Source: Paracoccaceae bacterium
Lineage (GTDB): Bacteria; Pseudomonadota; Alphaproteobacteria; Rhodobacterales; Rhodobacteraceae
Direction: 5' to 3'
NCBI GenBank assembly: GCA_024236495.1
Contig: JACKKJ010000001.1
Location: forward strand, 496,001 to 560,000
DNA: 64,000 nt
Within the stretch, counting starts at the first letter, position 1. The number at the start of each line of letters is the position of its first letter. Shown here in pieces: positions 32,655-41,424 of this stretch. Below the pieces are notes generated by a model. That model did not search any database. It was given only the letters and a program-made list of their open reading frames with translations, and had not been told where the DNA came from. The translations under genes were made by a program, and so were the position numbers.

Positions 32655-33725
32655 ATGCCCCCGACCGCGAAGGCCCTGTTCTCTGCGCCGCTGACCCGCT
32701 TCTGGTTCGCTTGCGCCATGCCGCCGGTCCTTCTGCTGCTGGCCGCGGTCTTCGGGGGCTGGTTCAGCCTGGCGGCATTTCTCTGGATCACCGGGGTCGC
32801 CTTCGTGCTGGACGAGGCGGGCCTGGTGCCCGTGGGGGCGATGGGCGGCGCGGAGGATCGGCGTCTGACGCTTTGGCTGCCGGTCGCGCTTGCGGTGACG
32901 CATTTCGCGATGATCCCGCTGGCGCTCTGGTCGCTGACCGCGCCCGGTCACGGGCTTGCGGGCTGGTGCCTGACCTTCCTGTCCTTCGGCCTCTGGTTCG
33001 GGCAGGTGTCGAACGCCAATGCGCACGAACTGATCCACCGCGGCGACCGGCGGCTGTTCCGGCTGGGCATGTGGGTCTATGTCTCGATGCTTTTTGGCCA
33101 CCACACCTCGGCCCACCGCAAGGTGCATCACCGCTTCGTCGCGACCGAGGACGACCCCAGCACTGCACGCAGGGGCGAAAGCTTTTACGCCTTCGCCGCG
33201 CGCGCCTGGCCCGGCGCCTTCCGCGCCGGTTACGAGATGGAAGCCTTCCTGATGCGCCCGCGCCTGGGGCGGCGGCGCGGGCGCGTCCACCCTTATGTGG
33301 TCTACCTGGGCGGGGCCGTTGCGGTGCTTGTCGCGGTGGCGGCGGTCTTCGGCCTGGCCGGCTTTCTGGTCTGGGTCGTGCTTTGCGCCCATGCTCAGAC
33401 GCAGATCCTGCTTTCGGACTACGTCCAGCACTACGGTCTGACCCGGGCGATCAGGGCGGATGGCACCCCCGAACCGGTGGGGCCGGAACACAGCTGGGAT
33501 GCGCCGCAGGGGTTCAGCGGGCTTTCGCTTCTGAACGCCAACCGCCATGCGCGTCATCATCTTCGCCCCGATCTGACCTTCGCGGAACTGGACCTATCGC
33601 CGGAGGGGAAAGCGCCGCTTCTGCCGCATTCCTTGCCGGTCATGGCGACCGTCGCACTTTCCCCCCGGATCTGGCGGCGCATGATGGACCGGCGGCTGCC
33701 GCCCGAGGCGCCGGGCCGACCCTAG
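32655..33725 (+). CDS. AlkB-type membrane non-haem di-iron hydroxylase
   Basis: A 356-residue protein with five to six transmembrane helices and all the histidine boxes of the alkane hydroxylase/desaturase group: HELIH (about 119), HHTSAHRKVHH (about 152), the QHYG motif in LSDYVQHYGL and NRHARHH (about 296). Alkane 1-monooxygenases use rubredoxin-supplied electrons to hydroxylate terminal methyl groups. No rubredoxin or reductase gene is nearby and it is about 45 residues shorter than typical AlkB, so the substrate could be a fatty acyl or other lipid. Confidence 0.85.
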   Translation: MPPTAKALFSAPLTRFWFACAMPPVLLLLAAVFGGWFSLAAFLWITGVAFVLDEAGLVPVGAMGGAEDRRLTLWLPVALAVTHFAMIPLALWSLTAPGHGLAGWCLTFLSFGLWFGQVSNANAHELIHRGDRRLFRLGMWVYVSMLFGHHTSAHRKVHHRFVATEDDPSTARRGESFYAFAARAWPGAFRAGYEMEAFLMRPRLGRRRGRVHPYVVYLGGAVAVLVAVAAVFGLAGFLVWVVLCAHAQTQILLSDYVQHYGLTRAIRADGTPEPVGPEHSWDAPQGFSGLSLLNANRHARHHLRPDLTFAELDLSPEGKAPLLPHSLPVMATVALSPRIWRRMMDRRLPPEAPGRP

Positions 33726-33782
33726 GGGCTTTCCCGCCGGCGCCGGCCATGCCATTCTTGGCGCACCGGTCAGGAGGTTTCG

Positions 33783-34172
33783 ATGCGCATTGCCGCCCTC
33801 ATCGCACTGGTTGCCAGCCCGGCGCTTGGCGCGGACGACCGGCCCCTGTCGGCCGAGGCGTTCGCGGCGCTGACCACGGGCCGCACGATCACCTATTCGA
33901 GCGGCGGCATCTACTACGGGACCGAACAGTACCTGCCGGGTCGTCGCGTCATCTGGACTTTCGGCGATTACTGCCAGGAAGGGCGGTGGGACGCGCGCGA
34001 CGACATGATCTGCTTCACCTACGAGGACGACGAGGCGCCTTCATGCTGGATCTTCCGGCGCCGCGCCGACGGCCTTGCGGCATGGGACGACGACGACCCC
34101 GAGGGGGAGCCGCTGGTCTCCACCTACCAAAGCCGCGCGCCAATGGCCTGCGGCCCCGAGGTCGGTGTCTGA
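33783..34172 (+). CDS. small secreted protein of unknown function
   Basis: A 129-residue protein with a signal peptide (MRIAALIALVASPALGA, cleavage after ALG or LGA). The acidic mature part has three cysteines (GDYCQEG, MICFTY, PSCWIF) and a late one (PMACGP), suggesting disulfides. CAGGAGGT stands in front of the ATG. No domain is recognised. It is co-directional with the AlkB-like gene (57-base gap) and convergent with xseA. Confidence 0.75.
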   Translation: MRIAALIALVASPALGADDRPLSAEAFAALTTGRTITYSSGGIYYGTEQYLPGRRVIWTFGDYCQEGRWDARDDMICFTYEDDEAPSCWIFRRRADGLAAWDDDDPEGEPLVSTYQSRAPMACGPEVGV

Positions 34173-34190
34173 CGGCCGAAGGCGCTGCCC

Positions 34191-35696
34191 TCAGAAAAGG
34201 CTGCCCTGGAATGGCGGCGGCGGATCGCCCTTCGGCTTGCGCGGTCGTGCGACCGGTCCGGCGGTTGCGGGCAGACGGCCATCCTGGAACTCGATCTCGA
34301 AGGTGCCCGCGGCCTCGGCGGCGGCTTTCGTGGTCAGGAGCCCGTCTTCGCCCCGCACGACGGCGTAGCCGCGCCTGAGCGTTTCGGTATAGCCAAGGGT
34401 CAGCCGCATGCGGTCAAGCACAGAGAGCCGTTCGCAAAGCTTGTCGAACCGCTGGCGCATGGCGGTCGACTGGCGGGCGGCAAGCTGGCCGACCTCGCCC
34501 CTTTGGCGCGCGCAATCGCGGGCCGTATCGCGGGCCAGACGCGCCAGCGCGGGCATCAGCCGGCCGGCCCGGTCCGCAAGAAGGCGTCTTTCGCGACCGA
34601 TGAAGCCGGTCAGAAGGCCCGGCTGCATCCGCGCCGCCGTGGCGTTGAACCCCGCACGCTTGCGCGTCGCTGCCGCCAGCAGCGCGGGGCCAAGCCGGTC
34701 GGTCCAGTTGTCGAAACGCTGGCGCGCCGGGTCCAGAAGCGTCTCGGGCCGCCCCAGCGCGCGTGACAGGTCGGCAAGCCGCTGCGCCCGAAGATCCTGG
34801 CGCTGGCGCATGGCGCGGGTCAGCCGTGCGCCCTGTTCGCCGGCCCAGGCCAGCAACTCCATCCTGACCGGCACCGCCATTTCCGCCGCCGCGGTGGGCG
34901 TCGGCGCGCGGCGGTCTGCGGCGTGGTCGATCAGCGTCGTGTCGGTTTCGTGCCCGACGGCGGAAATCAGCGGAATGCGCGATGCCGCCGCCGCGCGCAC
35001 CACGATTTCCTCGTTGAAGCCCCAGAGATCCTCGATCGAACCGCCGCCGCGCGCGACGATGATAAGGTCGGGCCGCGGCACCGGCCCGCCGGGTACAAGC
35101 GCGTTGAAGCCTGCGATGGCGGCGGCAACCTCGGGCGCGCATCTTTCACCCTGCACGGCCACCGGCCAGATCACCACCCGGCGCGGAAAGCGGTCGCGCA
35201 GCCGGTGCAGGATATCGCGGATCACCGCGCCCGAGGGCGAGGTGACGACCCCGATCACTTCGGGCAGGAAGGGAATGGGCTTCTTGCGGGCGGCATCGAA
35301 AAGCCCCTCGGCCGCCAGCGCCGCCTTGCGCTTTTCCAGCATGACCATCAACGCGCCGGCACCCGCGGGCACGATATCCTCGACGATCAGCTGGTATTTC
35401 GACTGGCCGGGAAAGGTGGTCAGACGGCCGATGGCGATGACCTCCATCCCCTCTTCGGGCCGCACGCTCATCCGCGCGGCCTGCCCTTTCCAGCTGACCG
35501 CGGCGATCACCGCGCGGTCGTCCTTCAGGTCGAAGTAGAGATGCCCCGACGAGGGACGCGAGACGCGCGAAATCTCGCCACGTACGCGGACATGGCCGAA
35601 TTCGCCCTCGATCACGCGCTTCACCGCGCCCGAGATTTCCGAGACGCTGTATTCGGGCTGATTGCCCCGCGGGGCGTCGTCGTCAAGAAGGTCCAT
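34191..35696 (-). CDS. xseA: exodeoxyribonuclease VII large subunit
   Basis: A 501-residue protein. The N-terminal OB-fold (about 15-115, with HVRVRGEISRVSRPSSGHLYFDLKDD) binds single-stranded DNA. The nuclease core holds GVVTSPSGAVIRDILHRLRDRFP, the DLIIVARGGGSIEDLWGFNEE motif and SAVGHETDTTLIDHAADRRAPTPTAAAE, and a long coiled coil follows. It degrades single-stranded DNA with XseB, which is not in the window. Start 35696 (MDLLDDDAPRGN) is divergent from purD with a 67-base gap. The longer frame to 36113 is an antisense artefact of purD. Confidence 0.95.
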   Translation of the reverse strand: MDLLDDDAPRGNQPEYSVSEISGAVKRVIEGEFGHVRVRGEISRVSRPSSGHLYFDLKDDRAVIAAVSWKGQAARMSVRPEEGMEVIAIGRLTTFPGQSKYQLIVEDIVPAGAGALMVMLEKRKAALAAEGLFDAARKKPIPFLPEVIGVVTSPSGAVIRDILHRLRDRFPRRVVIWPVAVQGERCAPEVAAAIAGFNALVPGGPVPRPDLIIVARGGGSIEDLWGFNEEIVVRAAAASRIPLISAVGHETDTTLIDHAADRRAPTPTAAAEMAVPVRMELLAWAGEQGARLTRAMRQRQDLRAQRLADLSRALGRPETLLDPARQRFDNWTDRLGPALLAAATRKRAGFNATAARMQPGLLTGFIGRERRLLADRAGRLMPALARLARDTARDCARQRGEVGQLAARQSTAMRQRFDKLCERLSVLDRMRLTLGYTETLRRGYAVVRGEDGLLTTKAAAEAAGTFEIEFQDGRLPATAGPVARPRKPKGDPPPPFQGSLF

Positions 35697-35763
35697 GGGG
35701 CGCTTGTATCCTTTGCACCCCCACCTTAGAACGCGCGTGATCGAAGGCCAAGGGAGCGGGCGC

Positions 35764-37026
35764 ATGAACATTCTGATCCTCGGCGGCGGCGGGCGGGAAC
35801 ACGCGCTGGCCTGGGCGGTCAAGCAGAACCCCAAGTGCGACCGGCTGATCGTCGCGCCGGGCAATGCGGGGATCGCGGCGATCGCCGAATGCGCCGATAT
35901 CGACGTCCTGGACGGCACGACCGTCGTCACCTTCGCCGAGGAAAACGCCATCGACTTCGTGATCGTCGGGCCGGAGGCGCCGCTGGCCGCCGGTGTCGCC
36001 GACGCGCTGCGCGGCGCGGGGATCCTGACCTTCGGCCCCTCTGCCGCGGCGGCGCGGCTCGAGGCATCGAAGGGCTTCACCAAGGAGATCTGCGATGCCG
36101 CCGGGGCGCCCACCGCCGGCTATGCGCGCTTTGACGAGAAGGCGGCTGCGGTGGACCATGTCCTGCGCACGGGCGCGCCCATCGTTGTGAAGGCCGACGG
36201 GCTTGCCGCGGGCAAGGGCGTGGTCGTTGCCATGACGGTCGAAGAGGCGCTGGCGGCGCTTGACGACATGTTCGGCGGCAGCCTTGGCGCGGCCGGCGCC
36301 GAAGTGGTGATCGAAGAATTCATGGAGGGCGAAGAGGCTTCGTTCTTCGTCCTGTGCGACGGCAGAGATGTGCTGGCGGTCGGCACCGCGCAGGATCACA
36401 AGCGGGTGGGCGACGGCGACACCGGGCCCAACACCGGTGGCATGGGCGCCTATTCCCCCGCCCCGGTCCTGTCCGACGATATCGCGCAGCGCGCGCTGGA
36501 CGAGATCGTGCGGCCGACGGTGGCGGAAATGGCCCGGCGCGGAACACCGTTCCAGGGCGTCCTTTACGCCGGGCTGATGATCAAGGACGGCGCGCCGCGG
36601 CTTGTCGAATACAACGTCCGGTTCGGCGATCCGGAATGCCAGGTGCTGATGATGCGGATGGGGGCGCAGGCGCTGGATCTGATGCTTGCCTGTGCCGAGG
36701 GGCGGCTGGCCGAGGCCCGCGTCACCTGGGCGGAGGACCATGCGCTGACCGTGGTGATGGCGGCCGAGGGCTATCCGGGAACCTATCGCAAGGGCACGGT
36801 GATCGGTGGCCTCGATGCCCTGCCCGAAGACAGTTTCCGCATGGTCTTTCACGCAGGCACCGCCGAACGCGACGGCGCGACCGTCGCGACCGGCGGGCGG
36901 GTGCTGAACGTCACCGGGCGCGGCGCGACGCTGGCGGAGGCGCGCGAGCGCGCCTATGCGATGGTCGATGCGATCGACTGGCCCGAAGGCTTCTGCCGCC
37001 GCGACATCGGCTGGCGCGCGCTCTGA
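35764..37026 (+). CDS. purD: phosphoribosylamine--glycine ligase
   Basis: A 420-residue ATP-grasp enzyme of purine synthesis, making GAR from phosphoribosylamine, glycine and ATP. Visible: MNILILGGGGREHALAW, SKGFTKEICDAAGAPT, IVVKADGLAAGKGVVVA, EEFMEGEEASFFVL, DGDTGPNTGGMGAYSPAP and NVRFGDPECQVLM. AAGGGAG precedes the ATG. Downstream is repeat copy 3, in the sense orientation, which may act as its 3' end. Confidence 0.98.
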   Translation: MNILILGGGGREHALAWAVKQNPKCDRLIVAPGNAGIAAIAECADIDVLDGTTVVTFAEENAIDFVIVGPEAPLAAGVADALRGAGILTFGPSAAAARLEASKGFTKEICDAAGAPTAGYARFDEKAAAVDHVLRTGAPIVVKADGLAAGKGVVVAMTVEEALAALDDMFGGSLGAAGAEVVIEEFMEGEEASFFVLCDGRDVLAVGTAQDHKRVGDGDTGPNTGGMGAYSPAPVLSDDIAQRALDEIVRPTVAEMARRGTPFQGVLYAGLMIKDGAPRLVEYNVRFGDPECQVLMMRMGAQALDLMLACAEGRLAEARVTWAEDHALTVVMAAEGYPGTYRKGTVIGGLDALPEDSFRMVFHAGTAERDGATVATGGRVLNVTGRGATLAEARERAYAMVDAIDWPEGFCRRDIGWRAL

Positions 37027-37054
37027 GGCATCGGCCCGGCGCGGGCCGCGACGG

Positions 37055-37103
37055 GCGGGGGGCCGGCCCCCCGCACCCCCCGGAGTATTTTCACAGAGTG
37101 AAG
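37055..37103 (+). repeat. intergenic hairpin repeat, copy 3
   Basis: A perfect 20-base palindrome (GCGGGGGGCC and its mirror GGCCCCCCGC, 37055-37074) followed by ACCCCCCGGAGTATTTTC and GAGTGAAG. It comes 28 bases after the purD stop, in the sense orientation, ahead of the MFS gene. The tail matches the other copies with small changes (GGAGTATTTT for GAGGTATTT). Confidence 0.78.
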
Positions 37104-37186
37104 AGGGCCGCCGCCGCGGGCCCCGGTCGCCATCCGCGCCGCTTTTGCGGGTAGACAAGGGGGCGGCGCGGACCTAGCAGTTGCGG

Positions 37187-38401
37187 ATGCAGACCCGCCC
37201 GACCGCTCGTTTCCTCGACCGGGGCACCCCGCCCCATATCTCGACGCTGATCCTGATTGCCGGGATATCGGCGCTGTCGATGAACATCTTCCTGCCCTCG
37301 CTGCCGGCGATGGCGGAAACCTTCTCCACCGATGCCCATGTCATGAACCTCGCGATCGCGGGCTATCTGGGGGTGAACGCGCTTTTGCAGGTGCTGATCG
37401 GTCCGGTCGCGGACCGGATCGGCCGCCGTCCGGTCATCCTTGCGGGGCTGGCGCTGTTTGTCCTGGCGACGATCGGCTGCGTCTTTGCCCCGACGGTCGA
37501 GCTTTTCCTGCTGTGCCGCATGGTTCAGGCGGTGGTCGCGGTCTGCTTTGCCGTGTCGCGGGCGATGATCCGCGACATGGTCCCGCCCGAGGAGGCGGCG
37601 TCGATGATCGGCTATGTGACCATGGGAATGGCCATCGTGCCGATGATCGGGCCGGCCATCGGCGGCGAACTGGACCGCGCCTTCGGCTGGCAGTCGAGCT
37701 TCTGGGCGCTGGCGATTGCCGGGGCCGTCATCGCCGTCGTCGCCTGGACCGATCTTGGCGAGACGCAGGCGCGGCGCAGCACCGGCCTTGGCAGCCAGAT
37801 CCGGGAATACCCCGAGCTTCTGGCCTCGCCGCGGTTCTGGGGTTACTGCATGGCCTCGGCGCTTTGTTCCGGGGCATTCTTCGCCTATCTGGGCGGCGCG
37901 CCCTTTGTCGGAACCGAGGTCTTCGGGCTGGCGAGCGACCGGCTTGGCTATTTCATCGGCGCGCCGGCCCTTGGCTATGCGCTTGGCAACTTTCTGTCCG
38001 GCCGCTTTTCGCGGCGCGCCGGAATCGACCGGATGGTGCTCTGGGGGGCGGCGATCACGCTGGCAGGAACCGGCCTGTCGCTGGTCCTGACCTATGCCGG
38101 CGTGACGACCGAATGGACGTTCTTCGGGCTCATGACCTTTGTCGGCCTTGGCAACGGCATGGTCATCCCCAATGCCACCTCGGGCATGCTTTCGGTGCGG
38201 CCGCATCTGGCGGCGACGGCCTCCGGGCTCGGGGGCGCGATGATGCTGGGCGGCGGCGCGGTCCTGTCGGCGCTTGCGGGGGCGGTGCTTGCGCCGGGGA
38301 CGGGGGCGGCGCCGCTTCAGTGGATCATGGCGCTGACCTCCGCCGCGGCGGTTCTGTCCGCGCTTCTGGTGATTGCGCGCAGGCGGGCGATCGATCGCTG
38401 A
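37187..38401 (+). CDS. MFS drug-resistance transporter of the Bcr/CflA type
   Basis: A 404-residue major facilitator with 12 predicted helices. The loop 2-3 motif reads PVADRIGRRPVILAG (about 80), and the helix 1 signature SALSMNIFLPSLPAMA, the R-rich start of helix 4 (SRAMIRDMV) and the helix 5 motif C-like MGMAIVPMIGPAIGG fit the DHA1 Bcr/CflA exporters. It probably exports a toxic compound or metabolite by proton antiport. The ATG at 37187 is preferred to a TTG at 37181. No regulator is adjacent unless the ScfR-type gene downstream serves it. Confidence 0.85.
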   Translation: MQTRPTARFLDRGTPPHISTLILIAGISALSMNIFLPSLPAMAETFSTDAHVMNLAIAGYLGVNALLQVLIGPVADRIGRRPVILAGLALFVLATIGCVFAPTVELFLLCRMVQAVVAVCFAVSRAMIRDMVPPEEAASMIGYVTMGMAIVPMIGPAIGGELDRAFGWQSSFWALAIAGAVIAVVAWTDLGETQARRSTGLGSQIREYPELLASPRFWGYCMASALCSGAFFAYLGGAPFVGTEVFGLASDRLGYFIGAPALGYALGNFLSGRFSRRAGIDRMVLWGAAITLAGTGLSLVLTYAGVTTEWTFFGLMTFVGLGNGMVIPNATSGMLSVRPHLAATASGLGGAMMLGGGAVLSALAGAVLAPGTGAAPLQWIMALTSAAAVLSALLVIARRRAIDR

Positions 38402-38468
38402 CGGGCGCCTTGCGCCGGAGGTTTGCAAAAACTAGCGTGGCGTTTGCGAAACCCATGCGGAGCGGCTC
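38402..38468 (+). promoter_or_regulatory. leader of the ScfR-type regulator
   Basis: The whole 67-base gap between the MFS stop and the ScfR-type start, carrying the paired TTTGCAAA-type half-sites described separately. The regulator start has only a modest GGAGC in front. No terminator of the MFS gene is seen. Confidence 0.4.
38422..38450. promoter_or_regulatory. paired TTTGCAAA-type half-sites before the ScfR-type regulator
   Basis: TTTGCAAA (38422-38429) and TTTGCGAA (38443-38450) are 13 bases apart, so their centres are 21 bases, two helical turns, apart and they face the same side. TTTGCAAA is the half-site I recall for the PccR short-chain acyl-CoA regulator of Rhodobacter, where the spacing is 4. 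They are 19 bases ahead of the start at 38469, so autoregulation is likely. Confidence 0.6.
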
Positions 38469-39863
38469 ATGGCCACGCGGAAACTCTATGCCGGCGTCAA
38501 GCTGCGCGAGACGCGCACGCGCCTTGGCCTGACGCAAAAGGCCTTTGCGCAGAAGCTGGGCGTGTCGCTGCCCTATCTCAACCAGATGGAGAACAACCAT
38601 CGCCCGGTCTCGGCGGCGGTCGTGCTGGCGCTGGCGGGGGAATTCGGACTGGACGTGACCGAGCTTTCCACGGGCGACGCCGAACGGATCGTCACCGACA
38701 TGCGCGAGGTCCTGGCCGATCCGGTCTTCGCCGAAATCGCGCCGCCGCTGGCCGACCTCAGGCTGACGGCCTCCAACGCCCCGGCCTTTGCGCGGGCCTT
38801 TCTGGAACTGCATCGCGCCTACCGGCAAACGCACGAGCGGCTTGCCTCGCTGGACGAGGCGCTGGGGCGGGAGGACGCCTCCACCCTCGCCTCGCCCTGG
38901 GAAGAGGTGCGGGATTTCTTCCACTACTGCGACAACTACATCGACGCGGTCGATCATGCCGCCGAACGCTTCGCCACGCCTGACGGCAAGCCCTCCGATC
39001 CGGTGGCGCGAGCGGTCGATCTGCTGCGGGCACGGGGCATCGCCGTGGATTTCGCCGACAGCGCGGCGCTTCGCGAGGCGACGGAGGGGCGGCTGACCCT
39101 GTCCACCCGGGCCGCCGCGCCGACGCAAAGGTTCCAGATCCTGCACCAGCTCGCGCTGGTGACCCAGGACGACCTGCTTGAAGCGACGCTGGACCTCGCG
39201 CGGTTCCAGACCGAGGCGGCACGATCCATCGCCAAGATCGGGCTGGCGAACTATTTCGCGGGGGCGGCCCTTCTGCCCTATCGAACGTTTCTGGAGGCCG
39301 CGGGCGAGACGCGCCACGACCTGGAACGGCTGGCGGATCGTTTCGGGGCATCGATCGAACAGGTCGCGCACCGGCTGTCGACGCTGCAGAGGCCGGGGCT
39401 GAAGGGAATTCCGTTCTTTTTCGTCCGCGTCGATCAGGCTGGCACGATCACCAAGCGGCACTCTGCCACGCGCCTGCAATTTGCACGTTTCGGCGGGGCC
39501 TGTCCGCTTTGGAACGTGCACCAGGCATTCGAGACGCCGGGCCGGTTCCTGCGCCAGCTGGCCGAAACGCCCGATGGCGTCCGCTACCTTTGCCTTGCGC
39601 GCGACATCTCGAAGCCCGGCGGTTCGTTCAACGCGCCGGTCCGGCGCTTCGCCATCGGGCTGGGTTGCGAAATCAGCCATGCCCGCGATCTGGTCTATGC
39701 CGACGATCTCGATCTTTCGAACGCACGCGCCTACGAACCGATCGGCATATCGTGCCGGATCTGCGAACGGCGCGGCTGCCACCAAAGATCGGTCCCGCCG
39801 CTGGAACGACGGCTACGCGTCGACCCGTCGCGGCGGGGCCTTCTGCCCTACGAGGTGGAGTGA
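38469..39863 (+). CDS. XRE-family regulator of the ScfR/PccR (short-chain acyl-CoA) type
   Basis: A 464-residue protein: an N-terminal helix-turn-helix (residues 8-65, LGLTQKAFAQKLGVSLPYLN), a middle helical and ImmA/IrrE-like region (about 150-290) and a C-terminal DUF2083-type domain with a cysteine cluster SCRICERRGCHQRS near 426. This architecture is that of RamB/PccR regulators, which sense short-chain acyl-CoA esters and control propionyl-CoA or glyoxylate-bypass genes. The half-sites in its own leader support that. No propionyl-CoA carboxylase gene is next to it, so targets lie elsewhere. Confidence 0.86.
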   Translation: MATRKLYAGVKLRETRTRLGLTQKAFAQKLGVSLPYLNQMENNHRPVSAAVVLALAGEFGLDVTELSTGDAERIVTDMREVLADPVFAEIAPPLADLRLTASNAPAFARAFLELHRAYRQTHERLASLDEALGREDASTLASPWEEVRDFFHYCDNYIDAVDHAAERFATPDGKPSDPVARAVDLLRARGIAVDFADSAALREATEGRLTLSTRAAAPTQRFQILHQLALVTQDDLLEATLDLARFQTEAARSIAKIGLANYFAGAALLPYRTFLEAAGETRHDLERLADRFGASIEQVAHRLSTLQRPGLKGIPFFFVRVDQAGTITKRHSATRLQFARFGGACPLWNVHQAFETPGRFLRQLAETPDGVRYLCLARDISKPGGSFNAPVRRFAIGLGCEISHARDLVYADDLDLSNARAYEPIGISCRICERRGCHQRSVPPLERRLRVDPSRRGLLPYEVE

Positions 39864-39864
39864 C

Positions 39865-40104
39865 TCAGGCCTCCGCCAGCATCTTGGCGATTTCGTCCTT
39901 CAATGCCGCGCGCTTCTTGCGCATCAGCGTTTCGGTCAATCCGTCCACCGGTTCCACGTTGGTCTCGGCGCGGTGAACCTGCCGGTTGACCTCGTGATAC
40001 TCGTCCGCAAGCCGGGCAAAGTGGGCATTGCCGGTCTTGAGGCCGTGAATCTTCTCGGCAAGCCCCGGAAATTCCTCGGACAATTCATGCGGGGTATTCG
40101 ACAT
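39865..40104 (-). CDS. DUF465 (YdcH-like) small helical protein
   Basis: A 79-residue protein, MSNTPHELSEEFPGLAEKIH, with the DUF465 pattern of two long helices (HFARLADEYHEVNRQVHRAE, then the basic MRKKRAALKDEIAKML). AGAAGGAG precedes the ATG at 40104. Function is unknown in the family. The stop is one base from that of the convergent ScfR-type gene. A TTGAC-N4-GTCAA palindrome stands 60 bases upstream. Confidence 0.85.
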   Translation of the reverse strand: MSNTPHELSEEFPGLAEKIHGLKTGNAHFARLADEYHEVNRQVHRAETNVEPVDGLTETLMRKKRAALKDEIAKMLAEA

Positions 40105-40163
40105 CGCGCGCTCCTTCTGTTCGTGTCTTGACGCGATCCTAGGCGCGCCGGATCGGTCCGACA

Positions 40164-40177
40164 TTGACACGGGTCAA
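40164..40177. promoter_or_regulatory. FNR/CRP-like palindrome between DUF465 and pabB
   Basis: TTGACACGGGTCAA is a perfect 5-bp dyad with a 4-base spacer, matching the TTGAY-N4-RTCAA frame used by FNR/CRP-family regulators such as FnrL. It is 60 bases before the DUF465 start and 117 before pabB, so it would more naturally act on DUF465. Confidence 0.45.
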
Positions 40178-40293
40178 ATCGCCACGCCGCGAATGCACGC
40201 AAAAGCGGCGGGCGCGCACTTGCGAAGAACCTGCCCAAGGGCGAGTGTGAAGCGCGAAACCGCCTGGCCCCCAAGGCGCACGGACAACGACAG

Positions 40294-41424
40294 ATGCTGC
40301 TTCTTGAAAACGGACCCGGAGGCAAACCGGCCCACTTCGCCCGTCCCAGGCGTATGATCCGCGCCGATGCCGCGCACGAGGTCGAGCCCGCCCTCGCCGC
40401 CATCGACATCGAGCGTGCGGGCGGCGCGTGGCTGGCAGGGTATGCCAGCTATGAACTGGGCTATGCGCTGGAACCGAAACTGGCGCCGCTGAACGTGGCT
40501 CCTCGGGGCGAACCGCTTATCCATTTCGGGGTGTTCGATGGACCCCAGGACGCCGCGGCGATACTGGCGCAAGCCGAGGAGGAAGCCAAAGGCGCTGCCC
40601 TCAGCCGCCCTGCTGCGCTTTGGTCGCAGTCCGATCATGCCCGGGGGGTCCGCGCAATACAGGAATACATCGCGGCCGGTGACGTCTACCAGGTCAACTT
40701 GACGATGCAGATGGCATCGCGCGTGACCGGCACGCCGCTTGGGATATATGGCGCGCTGCGCCGCCGACAGACGGTAGCCCACGGCGCGTTCGTCGCACTT
40801 CCCGACGCGCCGGTCGTCCTGTCGCGCTCGCCCGAGCTTTTCTTTGCCTGCGACGGCGCAGGGCGGATCGAGACACGGCCGATGAAAGGCACCGCGCCCC
40901 GTGCGACGAACCCGGCGCAGGATGCCGCGCTTCGGATGGACCTTCAGAACAGCGCGAAGAACCGCGCCGAGAACCTGATGATCGTCGACCTGTTGCGCAA
41001 CGACATTTCCCGCATCGCGCGAATGGGATCGGTAAGAGTGCCAGAGCTTTTTGCCGTGGAAAGCTATGCGACCGTGCACCAGATGGTCAGCCATGTGGCG
41101 GGCGAATTGCGTTCGGACATAGCGCCTTCCGACATCTTCCGGGCGCTCTTTCCCTGCGGCTCGATCACCGGCGCGCCGAAGATCCGCGCCATGCAGATCA
41201 TCCACGAGCTTGAGGCAGGCCCGCGCGGCGTCTATTGCGGCGCGATCGGCTGGATCGGGCCGGATGGGTCGGCCGCGTTCAACGTTGCCATACGGACCCT
41301 GACGCTTCGCGGCGATCACGCAACCTTTGGCGTCGGCGGCGGCATCGTCATCGATTCGACGGCCGAGGGAGAATGGGAGGAAGCGCTTTGGAAAGCCCGG
41401 TTTGCCGACCTGACACCCGCCTGA
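40294..41424 (+). CDS. pabB: aminodeoxychorismate synthase component I
   Basis: A 376-residue chorismate-binding enzyme. The short form lacks much of the TrpE-like N-terminal domain, as in many alphaproteobacteria. It has GDVYQVNLTMQM, the ETRPMKGTAPR motif with the lysine that takes part in chorismate amination, NLMIVDLLRNDI, FPCGSITGAPKIRAM and GVGGGIVIDS. With glutamine amidotransferase PabA (not here) it makes aminodeoxychorismate for folate. The stop lies inside pabC, so the two genes are coupled. Confidence 0.95.
   Translation: MLLLENGPGGKPAHFARPRRMIRADAAHEVEPALAAIDIERAGGAWLAGYASYELGYALEPKLAPLNVAPRGEPLIHFGVFDGPQDAAAILAQAEEEAKGAALSRPAALWSQSDHARGVRAIQEYIAAGDVYQVNLTMQMASRVTGTPLGIYGALRRRQTVAHGAFVALPDAPVVLSRSPELFFACDGAGRIETRPMKGTAPRATNPAQDAALRMDLQNSAKNRAENLMIVDLLRNDISRIARMGSVRVPELFAVESYATVHQMVSHVAGELRSDIAPSDIFRALFPCGSITGAPKIRAMQIIHELEAGPRGVYCGAIGWIGPDGSAAFNVAIRTLTLRGDHATFGVGGGIVIDSTAEGEWEEALWKARFADLTPA

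Noticed and set aside
32541..33560. Upstream extension of ftsY
   Set aside because: It runs opposite the AlkB-like gene and its histidine boxes; FtsY begins normally at 32540.
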